From: Tessaracoccus lacteus
GTDB taxonomy: Bacteria > Actinomycetota > Actinomycetes > Propionibacteriales > Propionibacteriaceae
NCBI RefSeq assembly: GCF_029917005.1
Contig: NZ_CP123967.1
Span: 1,798,001-1,862,000, forward strand
Direction: 5' to 3'
Length of the DNA: 64,000 nt
A program made the position numbers and the translations under genes. Below are positions 45,212 through 54,031 of the stretch, one piece after another. How positions within the stretch are numbered: position 1 is the first letter of the stretch; each line of letters opens with the position of its first letter. The notes below the pieces were generated by a model. The model was given only the letters and a program-made list of their open reading frames with translations. It was not told the DNA's origin and searched no databases.

Positions 45212-46690
45212 ATGGACATCACGCGTGTGAAGAGGGCGGCCGACCGGCTCGTCGGTTTCGATCGCGCGCGCCGCCGGGACGAGGCCGGGGTCCTGCTGAC
45301 CCTCATCGAACTCGCTGAGGAGTACCGCTTCGACGACGTGGAGATGATCGAGGCGCTGGCCGACCGACAGCGCATCGTGAAGGGCACCGTCGAGGAAATC
45401 GGCGTGTCGCAGTACCTCGCACTGGAGGTCGCCGGGCTGCTTGGCATCTCCGCCCACGCGGCCGCGGCGAAGGTCATCGACGCGGTCCGCCTCAAGTACC
45501 GCCACCCGTCGGTGCTGGCCGCTGTCGTCGCCGACGAGATCGAGGTGCACAGGGCGGTCGCGGCCGCCCACCGCTGCGCGGCTCTGGACGCGACGGTTGC
45601 CGAGCAGGTGGCCGAGCGGTGGCTGCCGCGGCAGCGGAGGCTCTCGTACGCGGGCGCGATGAAGCTGCTGGACCGGCTCATCATCGAGGCCGAGCCCGTC
45701 GCCGCGTACGAGCGCGAGCGGGAGCGTCGCACCGCCCGCGGCGTGTACGTGTGGGGATTCTTCGAGGGCGCCGTCAACCTGTCAGCCGTCATGGGCGTCC
45801 TCGACGCGAAGTACCTCCTGGCCACGGTCAACCGGCTGGCGGAGATCCTGCTCCCGGCCAACCCCGAGCTGACCGTCGCCGAACTGCGGTCGAAGGCGCT
45901 CGGCATCCTGGCTCATCCGGCCATGGCGCTGGCCCTGCTGCAGCGCGCCAGCGGCCAGGCGCCGTTGGTGGAGGTGACCTCCACGCTCGGTGGGGAGACG
46001 GCCAGCGAGCTGCTTGCCGGCATAGCGGGCGTTGACGTTTCGACAAGCTCAACGCCCTTCGACAAGCTCAGGGAACCGGGATGCGAGCTCAGGGAACCGG
46101 GAGCAGAGGTGAGCGAGGCCGACCTCCGGCTGGCCGCGCCTTGCATCGGTCTGGCTGTGCACATCAGCGGCGATTCACTCGGCGCTCTGGACCCCGCGGC
46201 GCGCGTCGAGGCGGCCGGGCACATCACCACGCGCCTGCTGGCGGAGCTGCTCGGCGAGGGCATCAACGGGTCCGGCACCAGGATCACGGTGCAGCCGGTG
46301 CTCGATCCCGTGGCGATGGCCCCGGAGGACCGTCACGACCCTACGCCCCGCATGCGGCGGGCCCTGCAGGTGACGTTCCCCGTGGAGCCGTTCCCCTTCT
46401 CCAACCGGGACAGCGCCGGGCTCGACGTGGACCACAACGTCGCCTACATCGACGGGCGGCGCGGGCAGACGCGGCTGGGCAATCTCGCCCCGTTCGGCAG
46501 GACGCTCCACAGGGCCAAGAGCGCCGACCTGTGGCAGGTGACGCAGCGCTGGGAGCCGACCAACGGCGGGTCGTGGGAGGTCCGGTGGACCAGCCCGCTC
46601 GGCTACCGCTACCGCGTCACGCGAGAGGGCACCAGCCGCGACGGGCCGCCCGACGGCCTCAGCCCGCCAGGTGCCGCCAGAGGAACGTGA
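45212..46690 (+). CDS. DUF222 / 13E12-family HNH endonuclease-like protein
   Basis: 492 residues: long helical DUF222 domain (about 1-330) and a C-terminal HNH-like region (LDVDHNVAYIDG, LGNLAPFGRTLHRAKSADLW, then a W-rich end). In typical members the last motif contains a Cys pair or CRRHHRAKT; here it is FGRTLHRAKS, so nuclease activity is uncertain. A repeat block (46038-46103) adds about 22 in-frame residues rich in Ser, Pro, Glu and Arg between the domains. Such genes occur in multiple copies in actinobacteria; their role is unknown. TAGCGT leaves six bases before the ATG (leaderless). Its 3' end overlaps the convergent oligopeptidase gene by 32 bases. Confidence 0.8.
   Translation: MDITRVKRAADRLVGFDRARRRDEAGVLLTLIELAEEYRFDDVEMIEALADRQRIVKGTVEEIGVSQYLALEVAGLLGISAHAAAAKVIDAVRLKYRHPSVLAAVVADEIEVHRAVAAAHRCAALDATVAEQVAERWLPRQRRLSYAGAMKLLDRLIIEAEPVAAYERERERRTARGVYVWGFFEGAVNLSAVMGVLDAKYLLATVNRLAEILLPANPELTVAELRSKALGILAHPAMALALLQRASGQAPLVEVTSTLGGETASELLAGIAGVDVSTSSTPFDKLREPGCELREPGAEVSEADLRLAAPCIGLAVHISGDSLGALDPAARVEAAGHITTRLLAELLGEGINGSGTRITVQPVLDPVAMAPEDRHDPTPRMRRALQVTFPVEPFPFSNRDSAGLDVDHNVAYIDGRRGQTRLGNLAPFGRTLHRAKSADLWQVTQRWEPTNGGSWEVRWTSPLGYRYRVTREGTSRDGPPDGLSPPGAARGT
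46038..46103. repeat. intragenic tandem and dispersed-type repeat (TTCGACAAGCTCA element)
   Basis: TTTCGACAAGCTCAACG (46038-46054) and TTCGACAAGCTCAGGGAACC (46058-46077) share TTCGACAAGCTCA; then GAGCTCAGGGAACCGGGAG (46085-46103) repeats the end of the second. The motif is like a palindromic repeat (TTCGACAAGCTCA...TGAGCTTGTCGAA) that I know to be scattered in intergenic regions of many actinobacterial genomes. Here it lies inside a coding region and keeps the frame. Confidence 0.75.
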
Positions 46691-48695
46691 GGTACAGGGC
46701 GTCCATCCGGGCGGCCTGGCTGTTGTCGGCCGCCCCGCCGTGCCCGCCCTCGATGTTCTCGTAGTACCGCACGTCCTTGCCCGCCTCGAGCATCTTCGCC
46801 ATGAACTTGCGCGCGTGCCCGGGGTGGACGCGGTCGTCGCGCGTCGAGGTCATGATGAGGGTCGGCGGGTACTCCCGTCCGGCGTCGAACAGGTGGTACG
46901 GCGAGAAGCCCTGGATGAACTCCCAGTCCGCGGGGTCGTCCGGGTCGCCGTACTCAGCCATCCAGGACGCCCCGGCGAGCAGGGTGTGGTACCTCTGCAT
47001 GTCGAGCAGCGGCACCCGGATCACGATGGCGCCGAACATCTCCGGGTACTGCGTGAGCATGTTGCCGGCCAGCAGCCCGCCGTTGCTGCCGCCCATCATG
47101 CCGAGGTGGGCCGGTGAGGTGAGTCCCGACGTCACCAGGTCCCGCGCGACCGCGGCGAAGTCCTCGTAGGCGCGGTGCCGGTTCTGACGCAGCGCCGCCT
47201 GGTGCCACCGCGGCCCGTACTCGCTGCCACCCCGGATGTTGGCGACGACGTAGGCGCCGCCCTTCTCCAGCCACCCCTTGCCGATGCCGCCGGAGTAGCC
47301 GGGCAGCAGCGGGATCTCGAACCCTCCGTAGCCATACAGCAGTGTGGGCGTGGAGCCGTCGAAGGGAGCATCCTTCGGCCGCACGAGGAAGTAGGGCACG
47401 CGGGTGCCGTCGAGGGAGACGACGAAGTGCTGCTCCGCCACGTGTCGCGACGCGTCGAACATGGCCGGCTGCGACTTCAGGACCTCCGGCGCGGGAGCCA
47501 CCGCGTCTGCGCTGCCGAGCAGGAGCGACGGCGGCGTCAGATAGTCGTTGACGCTGAGCCACAGCCCGTCGCTCTCGTCCCCGTCGACGGCGCTGACCGC
47601 GATGGTGCCGAACTCCGGTACGCCCTCCAGCGGGCGCCTCGACCAGCCGCCGCCGCCGTGGGTGAGGACGACGAGCGCGTTCTTCACGTCGTCCAGCACG
47701 TTGAGCACCAGGTGGCTACGGGTGTAGGTCACCCCCACCAGCGAGGTGGTCTCCGTCGGCTCGAACACCATCTCCAGGGTGCGCCGATCCCCCGACAGCC
47801 ACTCGTCGAACCGCGCGACCAGCAGCGCCCCCGCCGGGTACGTGACTGCGCCGACGGTCCATGGCTCGCGCAGCTCGATCGTGAGCCACTGCCCGTGGAC
47901 GTCCTTGGAGGCGCTGTCCGGGGCCTCTACCTTCGTGAACCCCAGCTCGCCGATGGCCCGCACGTACAGCGCGGTGTCGCGGCTGTCGAGGTAGTGAACG
48001 AGCAGGTCCCGCTCGAAGCCCTCGGCATGGTCGCGGCCCGGGTAGATGCCGTAGCCGTTGTTGTCGGCAGGGCCCTCGAAGACCACCTCCGCCGACTCGA
48101 TGGGCGTGCCGCGACGCCACTGGCGGACGCGTCGCCCGTAGCCCGCGAGGTTCACTGCCTCCGGCCCGTCGGCGGCCACGAGGAACACCGTGTCGTCGTC
48201 GATCCAGGACAGGCCGCCCTTCGACTCCGGGCGGAAGAACCCGTCGTCGACGAACGAGAGCGTCTCCAGGTCGAACTCGCGGGTCACGTCGGCGTCGGCG
48301 CCGCCCCTCGACAGGGAGATCAGAGCCCGCCGGTGATCCGGCCGCAGCACGTCGGCGCCGTGCCAGACCCAGTTCTCGCCCTCCGCCTCACACAGGGCGT
48401 CGAGGTCGAGGACCGTCTCCCACAGTGGGGAGGATTTGCGGTACTCGTCGAGCGTCGTGCGGCGCCAGAGCCCGCGGGGATGCTCCCCGTCGCGCCAGAA
48501 GTTGTAGAGCCTCTCGCCCCGCGCCCTGACCACGGGGATCCGGTCGTCGGCGTCGTAGATCGCGAGCAGGTCGTCGCGCAGAGAGACGAAGTCGTCGCTC
48601 GAGCCGTACTCGACCACGGTCAGCGCGTTGCGCTCCCTCACCCAGTCGAGCGCGTCGTCGCCCGCCACGTCCTCGAGCCACTGATGCGGATCCAT
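46659..48695 (-). CDS. prolyl oligopeptidase family serine peptidase
   Basis: 678 residues of the S9A family: an N-terminal seven-bladed propeller (about 50-420) and an alpha/beta hydrolase domain. Catalytic Ser near residue 534 in MMGGSNGGLLAG, Asp in TSTRDDRVHPGHA, His in IEGGHGGAADN. Cleaves short proline-containing peptides; no signal peptide, so cytoplasmic. ATG 48695 has a GGGAGGCAAG ribosome site; the longer frame is rejected. Its 3' end overlaps the DUF222 gene convergently. Confidence 0.93.
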   Translation of the reverse strand: MDPHQWLEDVAGDDALDWVRERNALTVVEYGSSDDFVSLRDDLLAIYDADDRIPVVRARGERLYNFWRDGEHPRGLWRRTTLDEYRKSSPLWETVLDLDALCEAEGENWVWHGADVLRPDHRRALISLSRGGADADVTREFDLETLSFVDDGFFRPESKGGLSWIDDDTVFLVAADGPEAVNLAGYGRRVRQWRRGTPIESAEVVFEGPADNNGYGIYPGRDHAEGFERDLLVHYLDSRDTALYVRAIGELGFTKVEAPDSASKDVHGQWLTIELREPWTVGAVTYPAGALLVARFDEWLSGDRRTLEMVFEPTETTSLVGVTYTRSHLVLNVLDDVKNALVVLTHGGGGWSRRPLEGVPEFGTIAVSAVDGDESDGLWLSVNDYLTPPSLLLGSADAVAPAPEVLKSQPAMFDASRHVAEQHFVVSLDGTRVPYFLVRPKDAPFDGSTPTLLYGYGGFEIPLLPGYSGGIGKGWLEKGGAYVVANIRGGSEYGPRWHQAALRQNRHRAYEDFAAVARDLVTSGLTSPAHLGMMGGSNGGLLAGNMLTQYPEMFGAIVIRVPLLDMQRYHTLLAGASWMAEYGDPDDPADWEFIQGFSPYHLFDAGREYPPTLIMTSTRDDRVHPGHARKFMAKMLEAGKDVRYYENIEGGHGGAADNSQAARMDALYLTFLWRHLAG

Positions 48696-48753
48696 CTTGC
48701 CTCCCGGAGTCAATCCCGGCCCACGGTATCGGCCCGCGCAATGTCGCGCGAGA

Positions 48754-48790
48754 GACGGCCCCACATCCCGTGACGGGATCTGGGGCCGTC
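48754..48790 (-). terminator. intrinsic terminator downstream of leuCD
   Basis: Inverted repeat GACGGCCCC...GGGGCCGTC with an inner CATCCCG/CGGGATC stem, 16 bases after the leuD stop. No T-run, as with other hairpins here. Confidence 0.8.
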
Positions 48791-48806
48791 AGGTGCCGGT
48801 GACGCG

Positions 48807-49412
48807 TCAGCCTGCTGTGCGCGCCGGGATCGTCTTCGGCTTCCAGCTCGGGCGACGCGCCTCGTACGCGGCGATGTCCTCCTCATGCTGCAGCGTCATG
48901 GAGACGTCGTCGAGGCCGTTCAGGAGGCGGTGCTTCGTGTAATCGTCGATGGTGAAGCTCAGCGTCAGGTTCCCGCGCGTGATGGTCTGGCTCGGCAGGT
49001 CGACGGTGGTCTCGACGTCCGGGTCGGCATCGATGGCCGCCCACAGCTCCCGGACCTGCTCCTCGGTCACGAGCGCGACCAGGAGGCCGGCCTTGCCCGA
49101 GTTGGAGCGGAAGATGTCGCCGAAGCGGGACCCGATGACGACCTTGAAGCCGTAGTTCTGCAGCGCCCAGACGGCGTGCTCGCGCGACGACCCGGTCCCG
49201 AAGTCGGGGCCCGGCACCAGGATGGTGCCGGTGGTGAACGGCTCCCTGTTGAGGACGAACTCCGGGTCGTTGCGCCAGGCTGCGAACAGCCCGTCCTCGA
49301 AGCCTGTGCGCGTGATGCGCTTCAGGTAGACGGCGGGGATGATCTGGTCGGTGTCGACGTTGCTGCGCTGCAGCGGGACCGCGATGCCGGTGTGGTTGAT
49401 GAACGGTTCCAT
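48807..49412 (-). CDS. leuD: 3-isopropylmalate dehydratase small subunit LeuD
   Basis: Swivel subunit of isopropylmalate isomerase; with LeuC it isomerises 2- to 3-isopropylmalate and, in the citramalate route, citramalate to 3-methylmalate. 201 residues: [33 protein letters not shown], and [18 protein letters not shown] are diagnostic. ATG 49412 has an AGGAAGAGAAC ribosome site; 14 bases behind leuC. Confidence 0.97.
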   Translation of the reverse strand: MEPFINHTGIAVPLQRSNVDTDQIIPAVYLKRITRTGFEDGLFAAWRNDPEFVLNREPFTTGTILVPGPDFGTGSSREHAVWALQNYGFKVVIGSRFGDIFRSNSGKAGLLVALVTEEQVRELWAAIDADPDVETTVDLPSQTITRGNLTLSFTIDDYTKHRLLNGLDDVSMTLQHEEDIAAYEARRPSWKPKTIPARTAG

Positions 49413-49426
49413 GTTCTCTTCCTGGA

Positions 49427-50824
49427 TCAGAGGTCGGCGGGGGCGGCCAGGCGGCCGGCGACGGCGGTGGCGGCTGCGACGGCGGGAGACACCAGGTGCG
49501 TGCGTCCGCCCTTGCCCTGGCGGCCCTCGAAGTTGCGGTTCGAGGTGGAGGCCGAACGCTCTCCAGGGGCGAGCTGGTCGGGGTTCATGCCGAGGCACAT
49601 CGAGCAGCCGGCCGCGCGCCACTCGGCGCCGAACTCCTTGAAGACCTCGTCGAGGCCTTCCGTCTCGGCCTGCAGGCGGACCCGGGCGGAGCCGGGGACC
49701 ACGAGCATGCGGATGCTGTCGGCCTTCCTGCGCCCCTTCAGCACCGAGGCCGCGAGCCTCAGGTCCTCGATGCGGCCGTTGGTGCAGGAGCCGAGGAAGA
49801 CGGTGTCGACCGCGATGTCGCGCATCGGGGTGCCGGGAGTCAGCGCCATGTACTCCAGCGCGCGGGCTGCGGTGGCCTGCTCGACCTCGGAGTCGAAGTC
49901 CTCCGGGCTGGGCACGACGCCGCCGAGCGGCACGCCGTGGCCGGGGTTGGTGCCCCAGGTGACGAAGGGGGTCAGCGCGGCGGCGTCGATGTCGACCTCG
50001 ACGTCGAAGGTGGCGTCGTCGTCGGTCTTCAGAGTCCGCCAGTACTCGACGGCGGCGTCCCAGTCCTCGCCCTCGGGCGCATGCGGGCGGCCCTTCAGGT
50101 AGGCGAACGTCGTGTCGTCGGGCGCGATCATGCCCGCCTTGGCGCCCCACTCGATCGACATGTTGCAGATCGTCATGCGGCCCTCCATCGAGAGGTTCTC
50201 GATGGTCGTGCCGCGGTACTCGACGATGTAGCCCTGGCCGCCGCCGGTGCCGACCTTGGCGATCAGCGCCAGCACGACGTCCTTGGCGGTGACGCCGTCG
50301 GCCAGCTCCCCGTTGATGTTGACGGCCATGGTCTTCGGCTTCGCCTGCGGGAGGGTCTGCGTGGCGAGCACGTGCTCGACCTCGGAGGTGCCGATGCCGT
50401 AGGCCAGCGCGCCGAACGCGCCGTGCGTGGACGTGTGCGAGTCGCCGCACACGATCGTCATGCCCGGTTGGGTGACGCCGAGCTGCGGGCCGATGATGTG
50501 CACGACGCCCTGGTCCTTGTCGCCCAGCGAATGGATGCGCACGCCGAACTCGGCGGCATTGGCGCGCAGAGTGTCGACCTGCTTGCGCGACACCGGGTCG
50601 GCGATGGGGGCGAGGATGTTGAGCGTCGGGGTGTTGTGGTCCTCCGTCGCCAGCGTCAGCTCGGTGCGGCGCACCTTCCGCCCCGCCATCCGCAGGCCCT
50701 CGAAGGCCTGGGGGCTGGTGACCTCATGCACGAGCTGGAGGTCGATGTAGAGGAGATCAGGCTCTCCTTCGGCCGACCGGACGACGTGATCGTCCCACAC
50801 CTTCTCGCTCAGGGTTCTGCCCAT
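49427..50824 (-). CDS. leuC: 3-isopropylmalate dehydratase large subunit LeuC
   Basis: Aconitase-like 4Fe-4S subunit of isopropylmalate isomerase. 465 residues with cluster Cys in [11 protein letters not shown] and [10 protein letters not shown], substrate residues in [16 protein letters not shown] 50824 begins [13 protein letters not shown], the usual start; the longer frame crosses the divergent regulator promoter. Operon leuC-leuD, divergent from an IclR regulator. Confidence 0.97.
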   Translation of the reverse strand: MGRTLSEKVWDDHVVRSAEGEPDLLYIDLQLVHEVTSPQAFEGLRMAGRKVRRTELTLATEDHNTPTLNILAPIADPVSRKQVDTLRANAAEFGVRIHSLGDKDQGVVHIIGPQLGVTQPGMTIVCGDSHTSTHGAFGALAYGIGTSEVEHVLATQTLPQAKPKTMAVNINGELADGVTAKDVVLALIAKVGTGGGQGYIVEYRGTTIENLSMEGRMTICNMSIEWGAKAGMIAPDDTTFAYLKGRPHAPEGEDWDAAVEYWRTLKTDDDATFDVEVDIDAAALTPFVTWGTNPGHGVPLGGVVPSPEDFDSEVEQATAARALEYMALTPGTPMRDIAVDTVFLGSCTNGRIEDLRLAASVLKGRRKADSIRMLVVPGSARVRLQAETEGLDEVFKEFGAEWRAAGCSMCLGMNPDQLAPGERSASTSNRNFEGRQGKGGRTHLVSPAVAAATAVAGRLAAPADL

Positions 50825-50898
50825 GGCTCCTCGCTCATCTGTTGGCTGATTGACGGGGTCCAGTATGCGTCGGGCGGCTGCTGCTCCGAGGTTGCGTG

Positions 50899-50911
50899 TC
50901 CACAATGCGGA
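50899..50911. promoter_or_regulatory. putative IclR-type operator between leuC and its divergent regulator
   Basis: TCCACAATGCGGA is an imperfect palindrome (half-sites TCCAC / GCGGA) in the 103-base gap, where the IclR-type NdgR/LtbR regulator of leuCD is expected to bind. Regulator family and position support it; the site itself is weak evidence. Confidence 0.45.
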
Positions 50912-50927
50912 TCGATATTCTCGTTAT

Positions 50928-51653
50928 ATGGACGATTCTTCTGGCGTCGGAGTACTCGACAAGGCGGCCGCAGTGCTGTCTGCACTCGAACACAATCCCC
51001 TGACCCTCGCCGGCCTCGTGACGGCCACCGGACTGGCCCGGCCGACGGCCCACCGCCTGGCCGTCGCGCTCGAGCACCACCGCTTCGTCGGGCGCGACCT
51101 CCAGGGCCGCTTCGTGCTCGGCCCCCGCCTGATCGAGCTGGCGGAGTCTGCTGGCGAGGATCCGCTGCTGGCCACCGCCGGCCCGATCCTCGGCAGGCTG
51201 CGCGACATCACCGGCGAGTCGGTGCAGCTGTTCCGCCGCCAGGGCGACCAGCGCATCTGCGTCGCCGCCGTCGAGCGCCCCCACGGCCTGCGCGATACCG
51301 TCCCGATCGGCGCCCAGCTGCCCATGAATGCCGGTTCCGCCGCCCAGGTGCTGCTGGCCTGGGAGGAGCCGGACAAGATCGAGAAGCTGCTCGACCACGC
51401 CTCGTTCTCCCTGGCGACGCTGCAGGCCGTCCGCCGTCGAGGCTGGGCCCAGTCGGTGGCCGAGCGCGAGACCGGCGTGGCGTCGGTGTCCGCACCGGTG
51501 CTGGCGCCGTCGGGCAAGCTCATAGCCGCCGTCTCCGTCTCCGGCCCGATCGAGCGCCTCACCCGCTCCCCCGGCCGACTGCACGCGCCCGCTGTCCTCG
51601 CGGCCGCCGAGCGACTCAGCGAGGTTCTGCGCCGCAGCGGCGCCCCCGAGTAG
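50928..51653 (+). CDS. IclR-family regulator of leuCD (NdgR/LtbR-like)
   Basis: 241 residues: winged-helix HTH (about 7-65; LAGLVTATGLARPTAHRLAVAL) and IclR ligand domain (about 75-235). Divergent placement to leuCD is conserved with LtbR of Corynebacterium and NdgR of Streptomyces, which control leucine genes and their own expression. ATG 50928 is chosen for MDDSSGVGVLDKAAAVL, a typical start; a longer frame would overlap leuC promoter space. The 121-base gap to the esterase stop (51654-51774) shows nothing I recognise. Confidence 0.9.
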   Translation: MDDSSGVGVLDKAAAVLSALEHNPLTLAGLVTATGLARPTAHRLAVALEHHRFVGRDLQGRFVLGPRLIELAESAGEDPLLATAGPILGRLRDITGESVQLFRRQGDQRICVAAVERPHGLRDTVPIGAQLPMNAGSAAQVLLAWEEPDKIEKLLDHASFSLATLQAVRRRGWAQSVAERETGVASVSAPVLAPSGKLIAAVSVSGPIERLTRSPGRLHAPAVLAAAERLSEVLRRSGAPE

Positions 51654-51774
51654 AGCCCACAGCGAGTCCGAGTGGTACATCGCCCTCGGGCATCACATGC
51701 TCGAGGCTCAGACGGACCCCACCGACGTGCCCGTTGCGGTCGGGCGCGCCCTGGCCCTGATCGACGGCCGGCTG

Positions 51775-52722
51775 TTACAGGCCTCCGGCGAGGTGGCCGC
51801 GGAGCCACCCCTCGGCGCGTCGGAGGTAGGCCGTAGAGACGGCGGCCCCGCCCCTGATTGACTCGCAGGCGTGGGGGGCGCCCTGGACGACGTCGAGGAC
51901 GATCGGGACGCCGGCTGCGGCGAGAGCCTCCGCGTTGCGACGGTCCTCACCGTGGAACAGCTCGATGTCTCCGCACCCGATCCAGGTGGGCGGCAGCCCG
52001 GCGAGGTTCTCGCGGCGGGCCGGCGCCGCGTAGCGCGGAACGTCGGGGGCTCCCGGCTCGACGCCAAGGTAGGAGCGCCAGCCGACGCGGTTCGAGCGGT
52101 TGTTCCACAGGTAGTGCCTGACCGGGTCGAGGGACCGGTCCGCCGCAGTGCGGTCGTCGAGCATCGGGCAGAACAGCCACTGGGCGACCGGCTGTGCCCC
52201 GGGGACGTCGTGGACGCGCTGCACCAGGGCCGCGGCGAGGCCGCCGCCGGCGCTCTGACCGCCGACCGCCAACCGGCCAGGATCGACGCCCAGCTCGTCG
52301 GCGTACTCGACGAGCCACGTCCAGGCCGCGTGCACGTCATCGAGGGCGGCCGGGAAGGGGTTTCCGGGGGCGGTGCGGTACTCGGCCGACACCACCACCA
52401 CGTCCAGGTCCCTGGCCAGGCGCACGCAGCGGGCATGGTCCTGCGATGCGCTCCCGACGACGAACCCGCCGCCGTGGATCCACAGCACGGCCGCGCGCCG
52501 CTGCCGACCCCGGGGAGCGAAGACGTGTGCCCCGGCCCCGTCGCCGAGCGGCACGAACCGGTGGGTCATCGAGGCGGGCAGCTTCGGACGGCTCACCCTG
52601 GTCGAGCCGGCCTGCATGAGCCGCAGGAGCCAGGGTCGGGTGATCGGCGGGTTAGGCACAAACCGGAAGAAGCTCCGCAGCTGGGAGTGGAGCGCCGACG
52701 GGCGCAGCCGGACGGTCGTCAT
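51775..52722 (-). CDS. alpha/beta hydrolase, HSL-family esterase
   Basis: 315 residues. Hormone-sensitive-lipase-family marks: HGGGFVVGS oxyanion motif (about residue 82), catalytic Ser in GGQSAGGGLA (about 154), Asp/Glu and His (QGAPHACES) near the C-terminus. Likely hydrolyses short-chain esters or lactones; substrate unknown. Start 52722 is supported by a TACGTT -10 element with a six-base spacer (leaderless). Confidence 0.88.
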   Translation of the reverse strand: MTTVRLRPSALHSQLRSFFRFVPNPPITRPWLLRLMQAGSTRVSRPKLPASMTHRFVPLGDGAGAHVFAPRGRQRRAAVLWIHGGGFVVGSASQDHARCVRLARDLDVVVVSAEYRTAPGNPFPAALDDVHAAWTWLVEYADELGVDPGRLAVGGQSAGGGLAAALVQRVHDVPGAQPVAQWLFCPMLDDRTAADRSLDPVRHYLWNNRSNRVGWRSYLGVEPGAPDVPRYAAPARRENLAGLPPTWIGCGDIELFHGEDRRNAEALAAAGVPIVLDVVQGAPHACESIRGGAAVSTAYLRRAEGWLRGHLAGGL

Positions 52723-52773
52723 CGGCCCAACGTACTCCCGTGGATGGGCGGGAGCACCGATGCGGGGAATGAC

Positions 52774-52810
52774 AGATGGCCTGGTCAGACTCAGTCTGAC
52801 CAGGCCATCT
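52774..52810 (-). terminator. terminator downstream of the tRNA pair
   Basis: Perfect 18-bp inverted repeat with a single-base centre (AGATGGCCTGGTCAGACT / AGTCTGACCAGGCCATCT), five bases past the tRNA-Glu 3' end on the minus strand. Confidence 0.9.
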
Positions 52811-52815
52811 GCTCC

Positions 52816-52891
52816 TGGTAGCCCCGACGGGATTCGAACCCGCGCTACCGCCTTGAGAGGGCGGCGTGCTAGGCCGCTACACAACGGGGCC
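52816..52891 (-). tRNA. tRNA-Glu (anticodon CTC)
   Basis: 76 bases including an encoded CCA. Acceptor GGCCCCG pairs with CGGGGCT (first pair G-U); anticodon loop CTCTCAA within CCGCC/GGCGG stem gives CTC; T-arm GGTTCGAATCC. D-arm GTAGCGGCCTAGC is normal. Confidence 0.95.
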
Positions 52892-52921
52892 AAGAGCGCT
52901 TGGAGAGCGTAACACCTTCCG

Positions 52922-52993
52922 CAGGGGTACCAGGACTCGAACCTGAACTAACGGAACCAGAAACCGTCGGGCTGCCAATTACCCCATACCCCT
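52922..52993 (-). tRNA. tRNA-Gln (anticodon CTG)
   Basis: 72 bases without encoded CCA. Acceptor AGGGGTA / TACCCCT; D-arm TAATTGGCA; anticodon loop TTCTGGT gives CTG; T-arm GGTTCGAGTCC. The anticodon stem closing pair is a T-T mismatch (ACGGT/TCCGT). Thirty bases upstream of tRNA-Glu, probably one transcript. Confidence 0.94.
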
Positions 52994-53086
52994 AGGGATC
53001 AATGTCTTGATCTCTAGCGTGTCCCGGATTCCCGGGGCACGAGAAAGAACCCTACACCACCTCTCGCGGGCGTGCCAAATCGGCCC

Positions 53087-54031
53087 TCAGGGTGTGGTGA
53101 CGGCCACCTGGAGCCGGCGCCCGAGCCACCACGCGACAACCGCGAAGATGGCGAAGCCGGCGATGTCGAAGGCCGCGTCGGTCCACGTGATGGCGGTGGT
53201 GGACTTGAGTTCTGCGATGGAACTGGTGAACAGAGCGTAGGCGTAGGCGCCGAGGTTGTTGACCACGTGTGCGGCGATGCCCGCCTCCAGTCCCCCGGTG
53301 ACGACCACCAGGGCACCCATGATGAGCCCGAAAGACAGGCGGTGCGCGAACAGCGCCGGGTTCTGCGTCCCGTGCAGCATCGCGAAGACCGCCGCGGATC
53401 CGACGACTCCCGCCCAGGTTCCCCAGGCGCCATGCCCGACGGCGGTGCCGATGCCCTGCAGCAGGTAGCCGCGGAAGAAGACCTCCTCCGCGACGGCCTG
53501 CAGCGGCGACGTGATACTCAGCGCGACGAGGTACACGAGCCAGCCGGCGTCGCCGCCGTGGAACTCCGGCACCCCCTTGACCGCATACCCGACCCACAGG
53601 ACGGCGTTCAGAATCACCACCGCGACCACGAGGCACATCAGCAGGTAGCGCCAGCGCGGCCCCGGCTGGACGGAGAAGAGCCACCTGGGCCTGATCCCGT
53701 TGACGTAGCGCACCAGGAGCATGCAGATCGGGGTGAGAAGAGCGAGCGCGAGCAGCCCTGAGACGGGGCCCTCCACCACGAGGTACGAGTTGGCCGCCTC
53801 GAGGTAGTCCGCCCACTCGCCGCCACGAAACAGGTGCCCGACCCGCAGGATCAACTGCGCGAAGAGCGGGGTGATGAGCGCGAACGCCGAGAAGGCGAGC
53901 AGCAGCCCGAAGACCGGCTGCGCCGGCGACTGTCCGGGGCGCGTCAGCGCCTCCGGGTAGCTGAGCCCCGCAGGCGGATCGCTCGGCTCCCCCGGGACGA
54001 ACAGCTGCATCGGCGCCGGAGGCTGGCTCAT
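53087..54031 (-). CDS. CPBP-family intramembrane glutamic protease-like protein
   Basis: 314 residues with about eight membrane segments. CPBP (Rce1-like) motifs are complete: AEEVFFRGYLLQG (EExxxR, about residue 200), FAMLHGTQNP (second motif with His) and HVVNNLGAYAYAL. An N-terminal Pro-rich cytoplasmic tail of about 40 residues precedes the first helix. Possibly cleaves prenylated or other membrane peptides, or only binds; in bacteria members are linked to bacteriocin immunity among other roles. ATG 54031 overlaps the upstream FAH-family gene stop (ATGA), so coupled. Confidence 0.88.
   Translation of the reverse strand: MSQPPAPMQLFVPGEPSDPPAGLSYPEALTRPGQSPAQPVFGLLLAFSAFALITPLFAQLILRVGHLFRGGEWADYLEAANSYLVVEGPVSGLLALALLTPICMLLVRYVNGIRPRWLFSVQPGPRWRYLLMCLVVAVVILNAVLWVGYAVKGVPEFHGGDAGWLVYLVALSITSPLQAVAEEVFFRGYLLQGIGTAVGHGAWGTWAGVVGSAAVFAMLHGTQNPALFAHRLSFGLIMGALVVVTGGLEAGIAAHVVNNLGAYAYALFTSSIAELKSTTAITWTDAAFDIAGFAIFAVVAWWLGRRLQVAVTTP

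Noticed and set aside
46038-46103. CRISPR-like repeat
   Set aside because: Only two to three imperfect copies, no regular spacers, located inside a coding frame and no cas genes nearby.
51654-51774. Protein-like plus-strand reading frame (SESEWYIALGHHML, VAVGRALALIDGRLL) after the IclR gene
   Set aside because: No start codon with a ribosome site, and it runs on antisense through the esterase gene; chance open frame in high-GC sequence, or at most an old remnant.
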